Source: Rhipidocladum racemiflorum (lineage: Eukaryota > Streptophyta > Magnoliopsida > Poales > Poaceae). Taken from it: a DNA stretch of 64,000 nucleotides. Both the position numbers and the translations under genes were made by a program. The DNA lies in contig CM070577.1 in assembly GCA_036346355.1 (NCBI GenBank), positions 44,030,309 to 44,094,308 of the forward strand, read 5' to 3'. Shown here in pieces: positions 1-11,859 of this stretch. Every line of letters begins with the position of its first letter. Positions within the stretch are counted from its first letter, which is position 1. The notes beneath the pieces are model-generated. The model saw nothing but the letters and a program-made list of their open reading frames with translations, ran no database searches and was not told where the DNA came from.

Positions 1-235
1 AAAGAAAACACAGAACTAAAGGTTTTATCGGGTTTCCTGTGTCCCGGTGTTCCCTTACTCGATGACCTCATCGGGGAGGTCGACTCATGACTCTTTTGAG
101 TGGAGCATTCAGGTAATCCTTGACTCTCGACTCAGTGGCTGCATCGGGGGAGAGTTAGGGCCTCGATAGTATTTTTGTGTGGCAAGCTGACTGTCGGGAT
201 TGCATTAATTTGGTGTCTCCTCGTCTACCCCACTA
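1..235 (+). repeat. Partial ~70-bp tandem repeat array, antisense unit 1
   Basis: Decayed copies of the same 'gactctcgactc.gtggctgcatcggg' type of repeat are found better preserved at 11860-12420 and 13200-13690. The window begins inside the array, so copy number cannot be given. It lies upstream of the TATA box at 297, as the other two arrays lie upstream of theirs. Confidence 0.6.
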
Positions 236-296
236 GCGCACAATGCGAGCGGGCGCTCTAACAACCCAAACATCGCGTCTTATCCGTCCATTGTGC

Positions 297-305
297 TATA
301 AATAG
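297..305 (+). promoter_or_regulatory. TATA box of antisense unit 1
   Basis: TATAAATAG sits in a context (…GCTATAAATAGAC.GGACTC) nearly identical to 12548-12556 and 13808-13816. It lies about 85-100 bp upstream of a small ORF in each of the three tandem units. The recurrence at the same relative place argues for a real core promoter, antisense to pol. Confidence 0.6.
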
Positions 306-551
306 ACAGGACTCACGATAAAATTCTTCCAACATACTCTCCCTCTGTATTCTCTCGTGCTTAGCTGGAGAAGTAAGGTTTCTATAGCTTCCGACATGTC
401 CTCCTTTTTCTGAAGAAACTCGAGTCTATCCAGCCCCTACCCCTCTGGCCATGGTTACCCTTATTCAAATCCTTCCTTCCTTGTGCTGGAAGATGGGACT
501 GATTAGGATGCCTTTCGCCCAGGAGGTAGCGGAGAAAGATCAACGAGCGGG

Positions 552-3500
552 TGTCATGGCCCCAAATTTAGAATTCGATTCGTGCGGCGAACCTTAGCCC
601 TAACCAGCCTGTAGCCACAAATTGAATATAATAGTAACTCCCTAGAGTATCCAAAATTATTCCTTAGTAGAGTCCAAAGCTCAACCGCAAGTTTGGAGCT
701 TGAACACTCTAATCCGCAAATGTGTTTCCATCCAAGTTTGGGGATTTGCAACTTGGGATCCGAGATGATCCAAGATGCGCATGTCGCTTGGTTGCAAACT
801 AGAAACTTTTCTCTCCGACATGAGAGGTTTGCACCGCGAGATCCGACATCTAACCCTAGTTCAAACTTGGCGAGAAAAATCGAATCCTGCGCTGGAAATT
901 CTGGGCAATCCGGAGTATCCGGACAAAAGGTCCAGAGTGTCCGGGTTGATGTGACTAAAGGACTCAACCCGGAGTATCCGGAAAAAAAATGTCCGGAGTA
1001 TCCAGATTGGCTCGACTGAAGGCCCTAACCCAGAGTATCTGGACTAATAGTCCGTAATGTCCGGACTTTGTGGGGTTTGAGTATAAAATCCCATTTCTTG
1101 GCTCCGCACTCACTTCACCTCATACTTGTTACTCTCCACCTCTCCCGTGTGCTCTCCTCCACCCGAGCCCGTCTCTGGCGTCTCCCCACTCCGGTGACCT
1201 CCCGTGGCTCCTCCCCGGCGACTCCCTACTCCGGTGACCTCAAGCTCCTCCCCAAGCCGGCGTGTTCCTTCTCCTACCCGGCTTCCCCTTCCTATTCTTC
1301 GTCCTCCTTGAAGGTAAGACCTCTTCTTAGAGTTGATTCGTGGGTTCTTGTGTTCTAGGACGTCCATGGGGGTGGATTTGGGGCTTGGTATGTAGATTGG
1401 GGGTTGGGGTAACTTTGGGAGTGTGAGGGTTTTGGGGGTGGTTGGATTTGGGGTGGACTAGGCGATGTATGGGTATAGAGTGTGGGATCATGTGGAGGTG
1501 ACGCCGTTCCTTGGGTCAGATCTAGTTTTGGCCATGGGCTACTCAAGTGAGTGTCGTTTCCTCGTGTTTTGTGCTAGCTCGGAGCTTCTCCAGCTTAGCC
1601 ACGTGTAGGAAAGTTGTAGATCGGGTCCTCGCGGTGCCATAGGACTCGGGGACACTCCAATCCCTTGAGTCATAGGGCGAAATGCGCCGTGTCCGGAATG
1701 TCCGGCTTATCTAGACTATCCAGATGAAGTATCCAGACTGTCCGGGTTGCCTGGTCTGATTCGGCGGGGGAAATGCATTCATATTGTATTCTATTGCATT
1801 GCATGCATCTCATTCATGCATTATAATCGTGTAGAGAACGACTCCGCGGAGGTTGGCGCGGAGGTGATTGAGGGGATTACCGAAGAGCAAGTTGTGGTCA
1901 ATCCTCAAGCAGAAGCATCAGGCAAGCACCTAAGTATATTCAACCATATGTAATTATATTTTGGCGAATGAATTGCTTATTGGATGATTAAGTATGCATT
2001 AGGAGTTTGTTTGTGGGAATGGTACTAGATCCTATTTGTTGCACATACACTCCTTCATACTTGATGAACACCTTCCTTGGAGCTAGTATGGGTAATTATA
2101 TTGTGTCCATGCTTAGTTCGCTTAGATGTCAGGTATGGGCCAAGTGGTGGATGGTAACATCGCTTGAGGTTTGTTTACTTCATAAATAATTGGGCCACAG
2201 CGGATAGGTCTATGTTTGGAAATGTGAAATGGGGACCGGGCGAGAGGTTGGATCATTTGAGTGTGGAGACTCAAATGCGTAGTCTCGTCTGTGTCGGTTG
2301 AGGACCGATCCGTTGTTTGCCCTTTGATCAAGCACACTTTGTTAGTCGCATGCCTGATAATGGTACGGTAAGCTATTCTTTCATCACATACTGCCCGATG
2401 GGTCATGCCCTCATGTGGTTGGACGTGGTTGAGGGCGAGGCTTAGGCCGACTCTCGAGGGCCAAGCCGGGCTTGGGCCGCTCGAGGGGGTGCTAGGTGCT
2501 CGGACCGGATGAAGATGGCCCAACGAGTAGGCATGGATGGGAGGAGGGTTGACATGAGGTTCCTTGGGGCACATGTCGCGTCATTGATAATCCCCTGTAG
2601 GGTGAACAAGCGATTCGAATTGCTGCGCTCTCGGATATGAGCACGCTTGGTCATCGCACATTCAACGTAGTAATAACTTGAACTTAATGATAGATGGAGA
2701 TGGTGGTGATACTTGTTTATGTTGACACTTGCTTTATTTTAAATTGCAAAGTTTCATAATTCACTCCAGTAATAGGTGCTGTCCACACGTGCTATAAAAA
2801 TTGTAAATGGAGTAGTGGAATATAATTGTATAACAAAGTTAAGCTTTTTCGCACTTTTACCGTAAGCTTGATTCCTTGCTACATCCAAATGCATATTCTT
2901 TCATGTCGGTCATATATGGACCACGGGTAAGTCTTGCGAGTACCTTCTGTACTCATGTTTCTGTTTTGTGATTTTTAGGTGAGGATCCGGACGGGTGTGA
3001 GTTCTGTCCGTACTGCCTCTTGGTGACTGGGCGGGGCACCGAGTAGAGGCTACCGGCGGTGTGGCTTATGCCCAGGAGTGTTCACGGGCAGGACACTTCT
3101 GGGGGAGTTGTATTTTTGTTTGATTTAGTAGTCGGGTGTTCGCTTTTGTTGTATAGATTAGTTAAACTATGTTATGTCTCATTTGAGCACTTGGTTACTT
3201 TGTTGCAACTCTTTACTATACTGTGATGTTCTCTTTCTCGTTGGATCGTGTTGCTTTGTGGTTGTTGGGGTGCTGTTTTGTGTCGCTTGTGTTCTTTGTC
3301 GGGTTTTGTCTTCGTGCGAGCGTGTGTTGGTTGTTGTGCTTCCGCGTTGCGAGTCTGGTTGTGGGGTTTTGAGTTCGTTGCCCCCTTTATGCAAATTGAG
3401 TTGATATGACAGTAAAACCGGTATGCGGGGCAATCCTGGGCGAGCTTCGGGTCGCATACCGGGGGAATACCGGGATTGTTGTTGAGTTATTCGAAGAGTC

Positions 3501-3631
3501 CCACCGTTGTCTCAACTAGGCTTGGGTGCTAACACTGTGAGCGCCCTCGGCGATCCGTTGTTAGCCTCCAAATCTGATTAGGATGACTGAGTCTTCAAAT
3601 AGCCCAAGGACAATCTGGGCGGCTCCTCACA
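552..3631 (+). repeat. 5' LTR of Tekay-like chromovirus (3080 bp)
   Basis: It starts TGTCATGGCCCC and ends CTCCTCACA, followed at once by the PBS region. It holds a TATA box (1082-1088) and a cluster of TCCGGA motifs (roughly 900-1065 and 1690-1745). It also holds a donor-like AAG|GTAAGA at 1313/1314, an acceptor-like GTAG at 1834, a GC-type donor CAG|GCAAGC at 1921/1922 and an acceptor TTTTTAG at 2978. About 290 bp (near 2841-3130) are absent from the 3' LTR. Short ORFs inside have no recognisable product. Confidence 0.88.
1082..1088 (+). promoter_or_regulatory. TATA box in 5' LTR
   Basis: TATAAAA lies after a run of TCCGGA motifs and just before a C/T-rich leader. The same box is at 9069-9075 in the 3' LTR. 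It probably drives the genomic transcript. Confidence 0.5.
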
Positions 3632-3634
3632 GCG

Positions 3635-3646
3635 CTGGTATCAGAG
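3635..3646 (+). other. Primer binding site (initiator Met tRNA type)
   Basis: TGGTATCAGAGC starts three bases after the 5' LTR end and matches the 3' end of plant initiator tRNA-Met, the usual minus-strand primer of chromoviruses and Copia elements. Confidence 0.85.
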
Positions 3647-3983
3647 CAAGGTGCATGAAGACGAACCCAAACTTGACAACCACTTAGGGATTGATTAGGA
3701 CTTGCATAGTGCATTAGGTAGAAGGTAATACTTATTCCCGCCCTATGTTATAAGTGGTGAGTGTGGGAGAAAGGATCGCGTTGGAACCGTGCTTTTCATG
3801 TCATATCATGCATGTGTCATGCTATCCTGCATCGTGGAATGTGTTTTGGGTGTGTTAGACTTGTTGGACTCCATTGCGGGGTGCTATAGTCTAACTTAGG
3901 CTTAGTTCGGAGGTTGCCAAGTCTAAGACCTATCCCTTCCGTGTGGGTCTAACTCTTGTTGTCTGACTTTGGTTGACGATAGA

Positions 3984-6870
3984 ATGAGGACCCGCGGGAC
4001 TTCGGGAGATAATGGGGGGTGATGGGCGATCGCAGCCTTGCGGTGGCGATCCGCCTCCTCCTCCCAACCTGCTGGATGTATTGGTGCGATCAGAGCAGAA
4101 CCAGCAGACTACCAACAGGATCATGAAGATGTTGGTCCAGAATCAGGCTGCTCCAGGTGGCCGCGGTGATGGGCGAGGCCGACCGAATGGCTACCTGGAT
4201 TTCCTGCACACTCAGTCGCCGACCTTCTCCCGGGCCAGCGACCCGTTGGAGGCTGACGACTGGCTGTGCACAATGGAGAAGAAGTTTGCTCTCATTCACT
4301 GTGAGGATCCTCAGAAGGCACTCTTTGCCGCACAGCAGCTTCAGGGTCCCGCTGGTGCTTGGTGGGCCAACTTCCTGGTAATGCAGCCCGTCGGTCATCA
4401 GGTCACTTGGGTGGAGTTCCGTGAGGCTTTTCGGGCGTATCATATCCCGAAGGGACTCATGGATATTAAGAAGCAGCAATTTCTTACCCTTAAGCAGTTG
4501 AGCAAGTCCGTGATGGACTACTCGCGGGAATTCAATTATTTGGCCCAATATGCGCTGGAGGAAGTCGATACCGATCAGAAGAAGCAGAGTCGGTTCATGA
4601 ATGGGTTGTCCGCCAAGATGCAGGACAAACTTTCGGTGTGCGACTTCGCCGACTTCAATGCCTTGGTGAGTCGGGTGATCACCGTAGAGCACAAGATGAG
4701 GAACCATCAGGAGCAGAAGAAGCGGATGAGGGCGGTACAGTACTCGGCGGGTGGCAGTTCACAGCGGGCCCGAACTGTCCCTCTTCCACCACCGAGGGCC
4801 CCTGTTCTTGCACCTCCCCTACCGATTGGGATGACCCGTCCTCCTGTCACTGCTCCCCGGCCTCCACCGCCACCGCTGGGAGTAAGAGTGGGGGTGAGTT
4901 CAGGACTGGGCCCCTACTACAACTGTGGGCGTGCAGGGCATTTCATCCGTGATTGTCCCTTTCCAAGGAGGGGCAATAATCCCAACGCCCCAAGACCTCA
5001 AGGCGCGACTGCACCACCTCCAGTTCCTGCGCCGAACCGTGGCCTCGTCAACTACGTTGATGCTGAGGCGATTCCCGAGGGCGCCACTGTGTTGACTGGT
5101 ACGATATGCATTGAGGGACATGCTGCTAGGGTTTTGTTTGACTCGGGGGCTTCTCATTCCTTCATCCGCAAGGATTTTGCTATGCATCATCAGTTGAGAG
5201 TGAGTTGTAGCAACACCTCGTTTCTCATTGAAGCACCGGGTTCAAAGATTGTTGCTAATCAAGTAGTCCAAGGAGCAATCATGCAAATCCAAGGGGTTCC
5301 CTTCTTTGTCAACTTGCTACTCCTTGACCTTCGTGGGATGGATGTTATCTTGGGCATGAATTGGATCACACGGCAGCAGGCCATTCTAGATTGCTCTCGT
5401 TGCTCCATCTCGCTTAAGGAACCGAAGGGCGACTGGCTGACCCTGTTTCTAGAGGATGGCGAGGTCACTCTTTGCTCCTTGAATGGTGCTGAAATCGAGG
5501 AGTTAGAGTCCATTCTAGTGGTTTCCGAATACCCGGATGTGTTCCCAGTGGAATTGCCAGGGATGCCGCCCGATCGGGATATTGAGTTCGTAGTAGAGCT
5601 TCAGCCCGGGATAGCCCCAGTTTCCAAGCGGCTGTATAGGATGCCGCCAAATGAATTGGCTGAACTAAAGACACAGCTAAAAGAACTGATGGACAAGGGA
5701 TTCATTCGCCCGAGCTCCTCACCTTGGGGCTACTCAGCTCTATTCATAACCAAGAAGGACGGCTCCCTTCGACTCTGTGTTGATTATCGATTGCTGAATG
5801 CCGTCACTGTTAAGAACAAGTACCCTCTGCCTTGGATCGACATCCTCTTTGATCAGCTTGTTGGTGCACGGGTGTTCTCCAAGATTGACTTGAGGCTCAG
5901 GTACAATCAAATTAAGGTTCGGGCCGAGGATAACCCAAAGACCGCATTCTCCACCCAATATGGCTTATATGAGTACACCGTCATGTCGTTCGGTCTGACG
6001 AATGCACCGGTGTACTTCATGTACCTCATGAACTCCATCTTCATGGAGGAGCTCGATTCTTTTGTGGTCATATTCATCGATGACATCCTTGTCTATTCAA
6101 CCAACGAGGAAGAGAATGCAAAACACCTTCGTATCATTCTCGGCAGACTCCGGGAACATCGCCTTTATGCAAAATTCAACAAGTGCGAGTTTTGGCTAAA
6201 GGAGGTATCTTTCTTGGGACATGTCCTCTCTGAGCGAGGTGTCACTGTCGACTCAAGTAAAGTACAGGATGTTCTCAAGTGGCAACAGCCCAACACTGTC
6301 ACAGAGGTCCGTAGTTTTCTTGGGCTTGCCGGCTTTTATCGCCGTTTCATTCAGGACTTCTCAAAGATTGCCAAACCTATGACCGAGCTACTAAAGAAGG
6401 GTGAGGAATTCAAATGGTCAGTGGACTGTGAGCAAGCATTCCAAACTTTGAAACAGCGCCTGACTACAACTCCTGTCCTCACCCAACCTGATATTCACAA
6501 GCCGTTCGATGTGTATTGCGATGCATCGGGTATCGGCCTTGGCTATGTGCTTATGCAAGAAAGCCGGGTTGTCGCCTATGCGTCTCAGCAATTGAAAAGC
6601 CATGAAAAGCAGTACCCAACTCATGACTTGGAGCTTGCTGCAGTGGTCCATGCCTTAAAAATCTGGCGCCACTATCTCCTTGGGAACAAGTGCAACGTCT
6701 ATACCGATCACAAAAGTCTCAAGTACATCTTCACGCAGGCAGATTTGAATATGAGGCAAAGAAGATGGCTTGAGTTGATCAAAGACTACAGCCTGGAAGT
6801 GCATTACCACCTGGGAAAGGCCAATGTGGTGGCTGACGCGTTGAGTCGCAAGGCCCGATGCAATTGCTAA
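3984..6870 (+). pseudogene. gag-protease-RT-RNase H polyprotein of Tekay-like chromovirus
   Basis: An open frame of 952 codons runs from 4012 to 6870. A better start is the ATG at 3984 (MRTRG…), which is in another frame and separated from the rest by a G-homopolymer at about 4014-4019, so a one-base indel there is likely. Order: retrotransposon gag capsid region (about 4180-4740); proline-rich linker; zinc knuckle near 4910-4960 reading YYNCGRAGHFIRDC, with the first Cys of the CCHC replaced by Tyr; protease DSGASHSF (about 5140); RT with FIDD active site (6073-6084); RNase H with CDAS and TDHKSL; and the ALSRK end of RNase H. The frame ends at TAA 6868-6870 because of a frameshift near 6855, where the RNase H-integrase linker continues in another frame. 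Confidence 0.88.
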
Positions 6871-8410
6871 CTCTTCAACCCCGGAGTGCCACCCTCTGTG
6901 CCGAATTCCAGAAACTTAGCTTAGAGATGGTCGAAGAAGGATTCTTGGCTAATCTGGAGTTGAGTTCCACGCTGTTGGATCAAATTGGAGAGGCTCAAAG
7001 GAGGTACATGGCGTTGCCCAAATTTGCGGCAAACTGAGTTCCTACCAAGCCACGGGATTCCATCTTGATGACGATGGGATTTTGTGGTTCAGCAGGCGCT
7101 TAGTCGTCCCTAAAGACCAAGAATTGAGAAGAAAGATTCTCGATGGAGCCCACAACTCTTTGCTCACAATTCATCCAGGCAGCAACAAAATGTATCAAGA
7201 CTTGAAGCAGCGGTTTTGGTGGACTCGCATGAAGCGCGAGATTGCTCGCTATGTGTCTGAATGCGATGTCTGCAAAAGGGTGAAGGCTGAGCATCTTAAG
7301 CCAGCTGGCACTCTTCAACCGCTGCCCATTCCAAGTTGGAAGTGGGAAAAGATTAGAATGGATTTCATCACCGGTCTTCCAATGACTTCTTCGGGTCATG
7401 ACTCGATATGGGTTATAGTCGACCGATTAACAAAGTCTGCCCATTTCCTTGCTGTTCGCACCACCTATCGAGCCATGAGGTATGCAGAGTTGTACATCTC
7501 TCGAGTCGTATGCCTTCATGTAGTGCCAAAGCGGATAGTTTCAGATCGAGGCTCTCAGTTTGTTTCTTGATTCTGGAGAAGTTTGCATGATGCATTGGGC
7601 ACCAAGCTGTTACACAGCTCAGCATATCATCCACAAACTGACGGTCAAACCGAGAGGGTCAATCAAATCCTTGAGGATATGTTGAGGGCTTGTGTTCTGT
7701 CTTATGGGAAGAAATGGGATGAATGTCTTCCGTATGCTGAGTTTGCTTACAACAACAGCTACCAAACCAGCATCAAAATGTCTCCTTTCGAAGCACTCTA
7801 TGGCCGTAGCTGTCGGACACCCCTGAACTGGTTCGAGAGTGGGGAACGACCATTCTTTGGACCTGATGTGGTTATAGCCGCAGAAGAGAAGGTGAAGACC
7901 ATTCAAGAGAATCTAAGGGTAGCGCAATCACGACAGAAGAGCTATGCTGACCGCCGTAGGAGACCTCTCTCCTTCGACATTGACGATTATGTCTATCTGA
8001 AGGTGTCTCCCCTCCGGGGCACCCGTCGTTTCAGAATTAAGGGGAAATTGGCACCTCGCTACATAGGACCATTTTAGATCCTTGCAAGACGTGGTCAAGT
8101 GGCATATCAGTTGGAGCTTCCTCCTTCTCTGGCAATGGTCCACAATGTTTTCCATATATCCCAATTGAAGAAGTGCCTCCATACTCCCTTTGAGTCACTG
8201 GAGGTGGATGAACTCGAAGTTCTGCCTGAACCTGATCTGTCTTACCAAGAGCATCCTATTCGGGTTTTGGATGAAGCTGAACGCAAGACCCGTCGGAGGA
8301 CTCTCAAGTTCTACAAGGTTCAGTGGAGTAATCACACTGAAGATGAAGCCACTTGGGAGCCCGAAGATCGTCTAAGGACCGAGTATCCCGAGTTCTTCCG
8401 TACCATGTAA
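6858..8410 (+). pseudogene. Integrase with C-terminal chromodomain (broken)
   Basis: The linker reads in one frame to a TGA near 7034, with a second frameshift between about 7000 and 7028. From 7028 the integrase frame runs to 8410 with two in-frame stops (TGA 7568-7570, TAG 8075-8077). Visible parts: HHCC zinc module (HPGSNKMYQDL…CDVCKRVKAEH, about 7170-7300); catalytic triad at MDFITGLP, SDRGSQF and TERVNQ; the GPF-type C-terminal domain just before the TAG; and a chromodomain at about 8254-8400 (RTLKFYKVQWSNHTEDEATW then EPEDRL). Chromodomains of this class bind methylated histone H3 and direct insertion into heterochromatin. It cannot be made as one protein in this copy. Confidence 0.85.
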
Positions 8411-8529
8411 AGTGCTAGTGTACAAATGCTTCGCAATTCAAGGCAAGTCAATCTGTGTGTGCCTGTACTGTCTTCCTATATCCCATTCTGCTTATACGCT
8501 TGTTCTGAATCTCGGGGCTAAATTCCCTT

Positions 8530-8543
8530 AAGGGGGGAGGGTT
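8530..8543 (+). other. Polypurine tract
   Basis: AAGGGGGGAGGGTTT-type tract directly before the 3' LTR TGTCATGG; it primes plus-strand synthesis. Confidence 0.75.
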
Positions 8544-11352
8544 TGTCATGGCCCGAATTTAGAATTCGATTCATGCGACGAACCTTAGCCCTAACCAGCC
8601 TGTAGCCGCAAATTGAATCTAATAGTAACTCCCTAGAGTATCCTAAATTATTCCTTAGTAGAGTCCAAAGCTTAACCGCAAGTTTGGAGCTTGAACACTC
8701 TAATCCGCAAATGTGTTTCCATCCAAGTTTGGGGATTTGCATCTTGGGATCCGGGATGATCCAAGATGCGCATGTCGCTTGGTTGCAAACTAGAAACTTT
8801 CCTCTCTGACATGGGAGGTTTACACCGAGATCCGACATCTAACCCTAGTTCGAACATGGCGAGAAAAATCGAATCTTGCGCTGGAAATTCTGGGCAATCC
8901 GGAGTATCCGGACAAAAGGTACAGAGTGTCCGGGTTGATGTGACTGAAGGACTCAACCCGGAGTATCGAAAAAAAATGTTCAGAGTATCCAGATTGGCTC
9001 GACTGAAGGCCCTAACCCAGAGTATCCGGACTAATAGTCCGGAATGTCCGGACTTTGTGGGGTTTGAGTATAAAATCCCATTTCTTGGCTCCTCACTCAC
9101 TTCACCTCATACTTGTTGCTCCCCACCTCTCCCGTGTGCTCTCCTCCACCCGAGCTCATCTCCGGTGTCTCCCCACTCCGGTGACCTCCCGTGGCTCCTC
9201 CCCGGCGACTCCCTACTCCGGTGACCTCAAGCTCCTCCCCAAGCCGGCATCTTCCTTCTCCACCCCAGCTTCCCCTTCCTCTTCTTCGTCCTCCTTGAAG
9301 GTAAGACCTCTTCTTGGAGTTGATTCGTGGGTTCTTTGGTTCTAAGATGTCCATGGGCGTGGATTTGGGTCTTGGTATATAGATTGGGGGTTGGGGGTAA
9401 CTTTGGGAGTGTTAGGGTTTTGGGGGTGGTTGGATTTGGGGTGGACTAGGCGATGTATGGGTATAGAGTGTGGGATCGTGTGGAGGTGGCGCCATTCCTT
9501 GGGTCGGATCTAGTTTTGGCCATGGGCTACTCAAGTGAGCACCGTTTCCTCGTGTTTTGTGCTAGCTCAGAGCTTCTCCAGCTTAACCACGTGTAGGAAA
9601 GTTGTAGATCAGGTCCTCGCGGTGCCGTAGGACTGGGGGACACTCCAATCCCTTGAGTCATTGGGCGAAATGCGCCGTGCCCGGAGTGTCCGAACAAATT
9701 GTACGGAATGCCCAGCTTATCCGGACTATCCAGATGAAATATTCAGACTGTCCGAGTTGCCTGGTTTGATTCGGCGGGGGAAATGCATTCATATTGTATT
9801 CTATTGCATTGCATGCGTCTCATTCATGCATTATAATCGTGTAGAGAACGACTCCGCGGAGGTTGGCGCGGAGGTGACTGAGGGGATTGCCGAAGACCAG
9901 GTTGTGGTCAATCCTCAAGCAGAAGCATCAGGCAAGCACCTAAGCATATTTAACCATATGTAATTGTATTTTGGCAAATGAATTGCTTATTGGATGATTA
10001 AATATGCATTAGGAGTTTGTTTGTCGGAATGGTACTAGATCCTATTTGTTGCACATACACTCCTTCATACTTGATGAACACCTTCCTTGGAGCTAGTATG
10101 GGTAATTATATTGTGTCCATGCTTAGTTCGCTTAGATGTCGGGTATGGGCCAAGTGGTGGATGGTTCCATCGCTTGAGGTTTGTTTACTTCATAAATAAT
10201 TGGGCCACAGCGGATAGGTCTATGTTTGGAAATGTGAAATGGGGATCGGGCGAGAGGTTGGATCATTTGAGTGTGGAGACTAAAATGCGTAGTCTCGTCT
10301 GTGTCGGTTGAGGACCGATCCGTTGTTTGCCCTTTGATCGAGCACACTTTGTTAGTCGCATGCCTAATAATGGTACGGTAAGCTATTCTTTCATCGCATA
10401 CTGCCCGATGGGTCATGCCCTCATGTGGTTGGACGTGGTTGAGGGCGAGGCTTAGGCCGACTCTCGAGGGCCAAGCCGTGCTTGGGCCGCTCGAGGGGGT
10501 GCTAGGTGCTCGGACCGGATGAAGATGGCCCAACGAGTATGGATGGATTGGAGGAGGGTTGACATGAGGTTCCTTGGGGCACATGTCGTGCGATTGATGA
10601 TCCCCTGCAGGGTGAATAAGCTATTCGAATTGCCGCGCTCTCGGATATGAGCACGCTTGGTCATCGCACATTCAACGTAGTAATAACTTGAACTTAATGA
10701 TAGTTGGAGATGTTGGTGATACTTGTTTATGTTCACACTTGCTTTATTTTAAATTGCAAAGTTTCTAAATTCACTCCAGTAATTGGTGCTGTCCACACGT
10801 GCTATAAAAATTGTCAATGGAGTAGTGGAATGTAATTGTATAACAAAATTAGTCAGGTGTTCGCTTTTGTTGTATAGATTAGTTAAACTATGTTATGTCT
10901 CATTTGAGCACTTGGTTACTTTGTTGCAACTCTTTACTATACTGTGATGTTCTCTTTCTCGTTGGATCGTGTTGCTTGGTGGTTGTCGGGGTGCTGTTTT
11001 GTGTCGCTTGTGTTCTTTGTCGGGTTTTGTCTTCGTGTGGGCGTGTGTTGGTTGTTGTGCTTCCGCGTTGCAAGTCTGGTTGTGGGGTTTTGAGTTCGTT
11101 GCCCCCTTTATGCAAATTGAGGTGATATGACAGTAAAACCGGTATGCGGGGTGATCCTGGGCGAGCTTCGGGTCGCATACCGGGGGAATACCGGGATTGT
11201 TGTTGAGTTATTCGAAGAGTCTCAGCGTTGTCTCAACTGGGCTTGGGTGCTAACACTGCGAGCACCCTCGGTGATCCGTTGTTAGCCTCCAAATCTGATT
11301 AGGATGACTGAGTTTTCAAATAGCCCGAGGACGGTCTGGGCGGCTCCTCACA
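8544..11352 (+). repeat. 3' LTR of Tekay-like chromovirus (2809 bp)
   Basis: Aligns with 552-3631 throughout, including the TATA box (9069-9075) and the donor-like AAG|GTAAGA (9300/9301). It lacks about 290 bp at a junction near 10850. The missing part includes the second acceptor-like site seen in the 5' copy. It ends CTCCTCACA at 11352, followed by the GCGGG duplication. Confidence 0.88.
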
Positions 11353-11859
11353 GCGGGGGAGGAAAGAGTTCCATGTGAGGAGGATATTACTGGTGTGTGC
11401 TGAGGCTTACTGTCGAGGGACATATGATGCTTCTCCCCCCTCTTACTCCAGGGCATGTGAGGCGACCCGGGTGGAGTTTCATTTCCTGGAACTTCATCTC
11501 TTGTGCGTGATCTTGGAGACGAGGCGCCTCTTCCCCCTCTTGCTCCCGAGCTGATAAAAGCACACAAGGAGAAGAAGGTGAAATATCAGCTTCTAGGATT
11601 TCATCTCTTCGTCGTGCTTCGAGGATGGCCACCACGGGAGAAGGGGAGAGTAAAGGAGAGGCTCAACAGAGTCCTGTCAGAAGGTCTTCTTCCTTGTCGA
11701 AGCAAAGTGACGATTCCGAGAGAGTAGTGATTGTAACTATCTGCCGTGTAGTAACCATCTTTTAATGGAATTTGTACTCGTCCGATCATAGCAATTTTGT
11801 TTGCCTACAATATTTGTCCTCGTATTTCCTTGCTGATGAAATAGAGTCAAGTATTTGTA

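Larger units (their letters stand above)
552..11352 (+). mobile_element. Tekay/Del-like chromovirus (Ty3/Gypsy), near-complete, TSD GCGGG
   Basis: A complete element with both LTRs (552-3631; 8544-11352), an initiator-Met type PBS, gag-protease-RT-RNase H-integrase-chromodomain order and a polypurine tract. GCGGG occurs at 547-551 and again at 11353-11357. Removing the element with one duplication restores the unit-1 sequence, which aligns to unit 2 around 12800. LTRs of about 3 kb with a chromodomain fit the Tekay/Del clade. The coding region carries at least three frameshifts and two internal stops, so it is not autonomous. The LTR copies differ by a few percent by eye plus a ~290-bp length difference. 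Confidence 0.9.
384..11727 (+). pseudogene. Small acidic antisense ORF, unit 1 (split by chromovirus, degenerate)
   Basis: This is the unit-1 copy of the ORF better preserved at 12651-13052 and 13900-14406. It lies in two pieces, 384-551 and 11353-11727, separated by the chromovirus and its GCGGG duplication. The position of the start codon in unit 2 reads ATA here (384-386), so the start is lost. A TAG at 504-506 falls between two Asp codons, exactly where unit 2 also has TAG and unit 3 has Trp. The far end keeps the conserved KGEAQ.SP and DSE-type tail before TAG 11725-11727. Function is unknown; antisense ORFs downstream of pol are a known feature of Tat elements. Confidence 0.55.

Noticed and set aside
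3174..3457. Cys/Val-rich 76-codon frame and its minus-strand partner in the chromovirus LTR (again at 10895-11178)
   Set aside because: Present in both LTRs simply as repeats; GT-rich DNA, no start context, and changes between copies do not look codon-biased.
4090..4707. 205-codon minus-strand frame opposite chromovirus gag
   Set aside because: It mirrors the sense gag frame, shows no domain and no promoter, and ends with gag. Shadow of the real frame.
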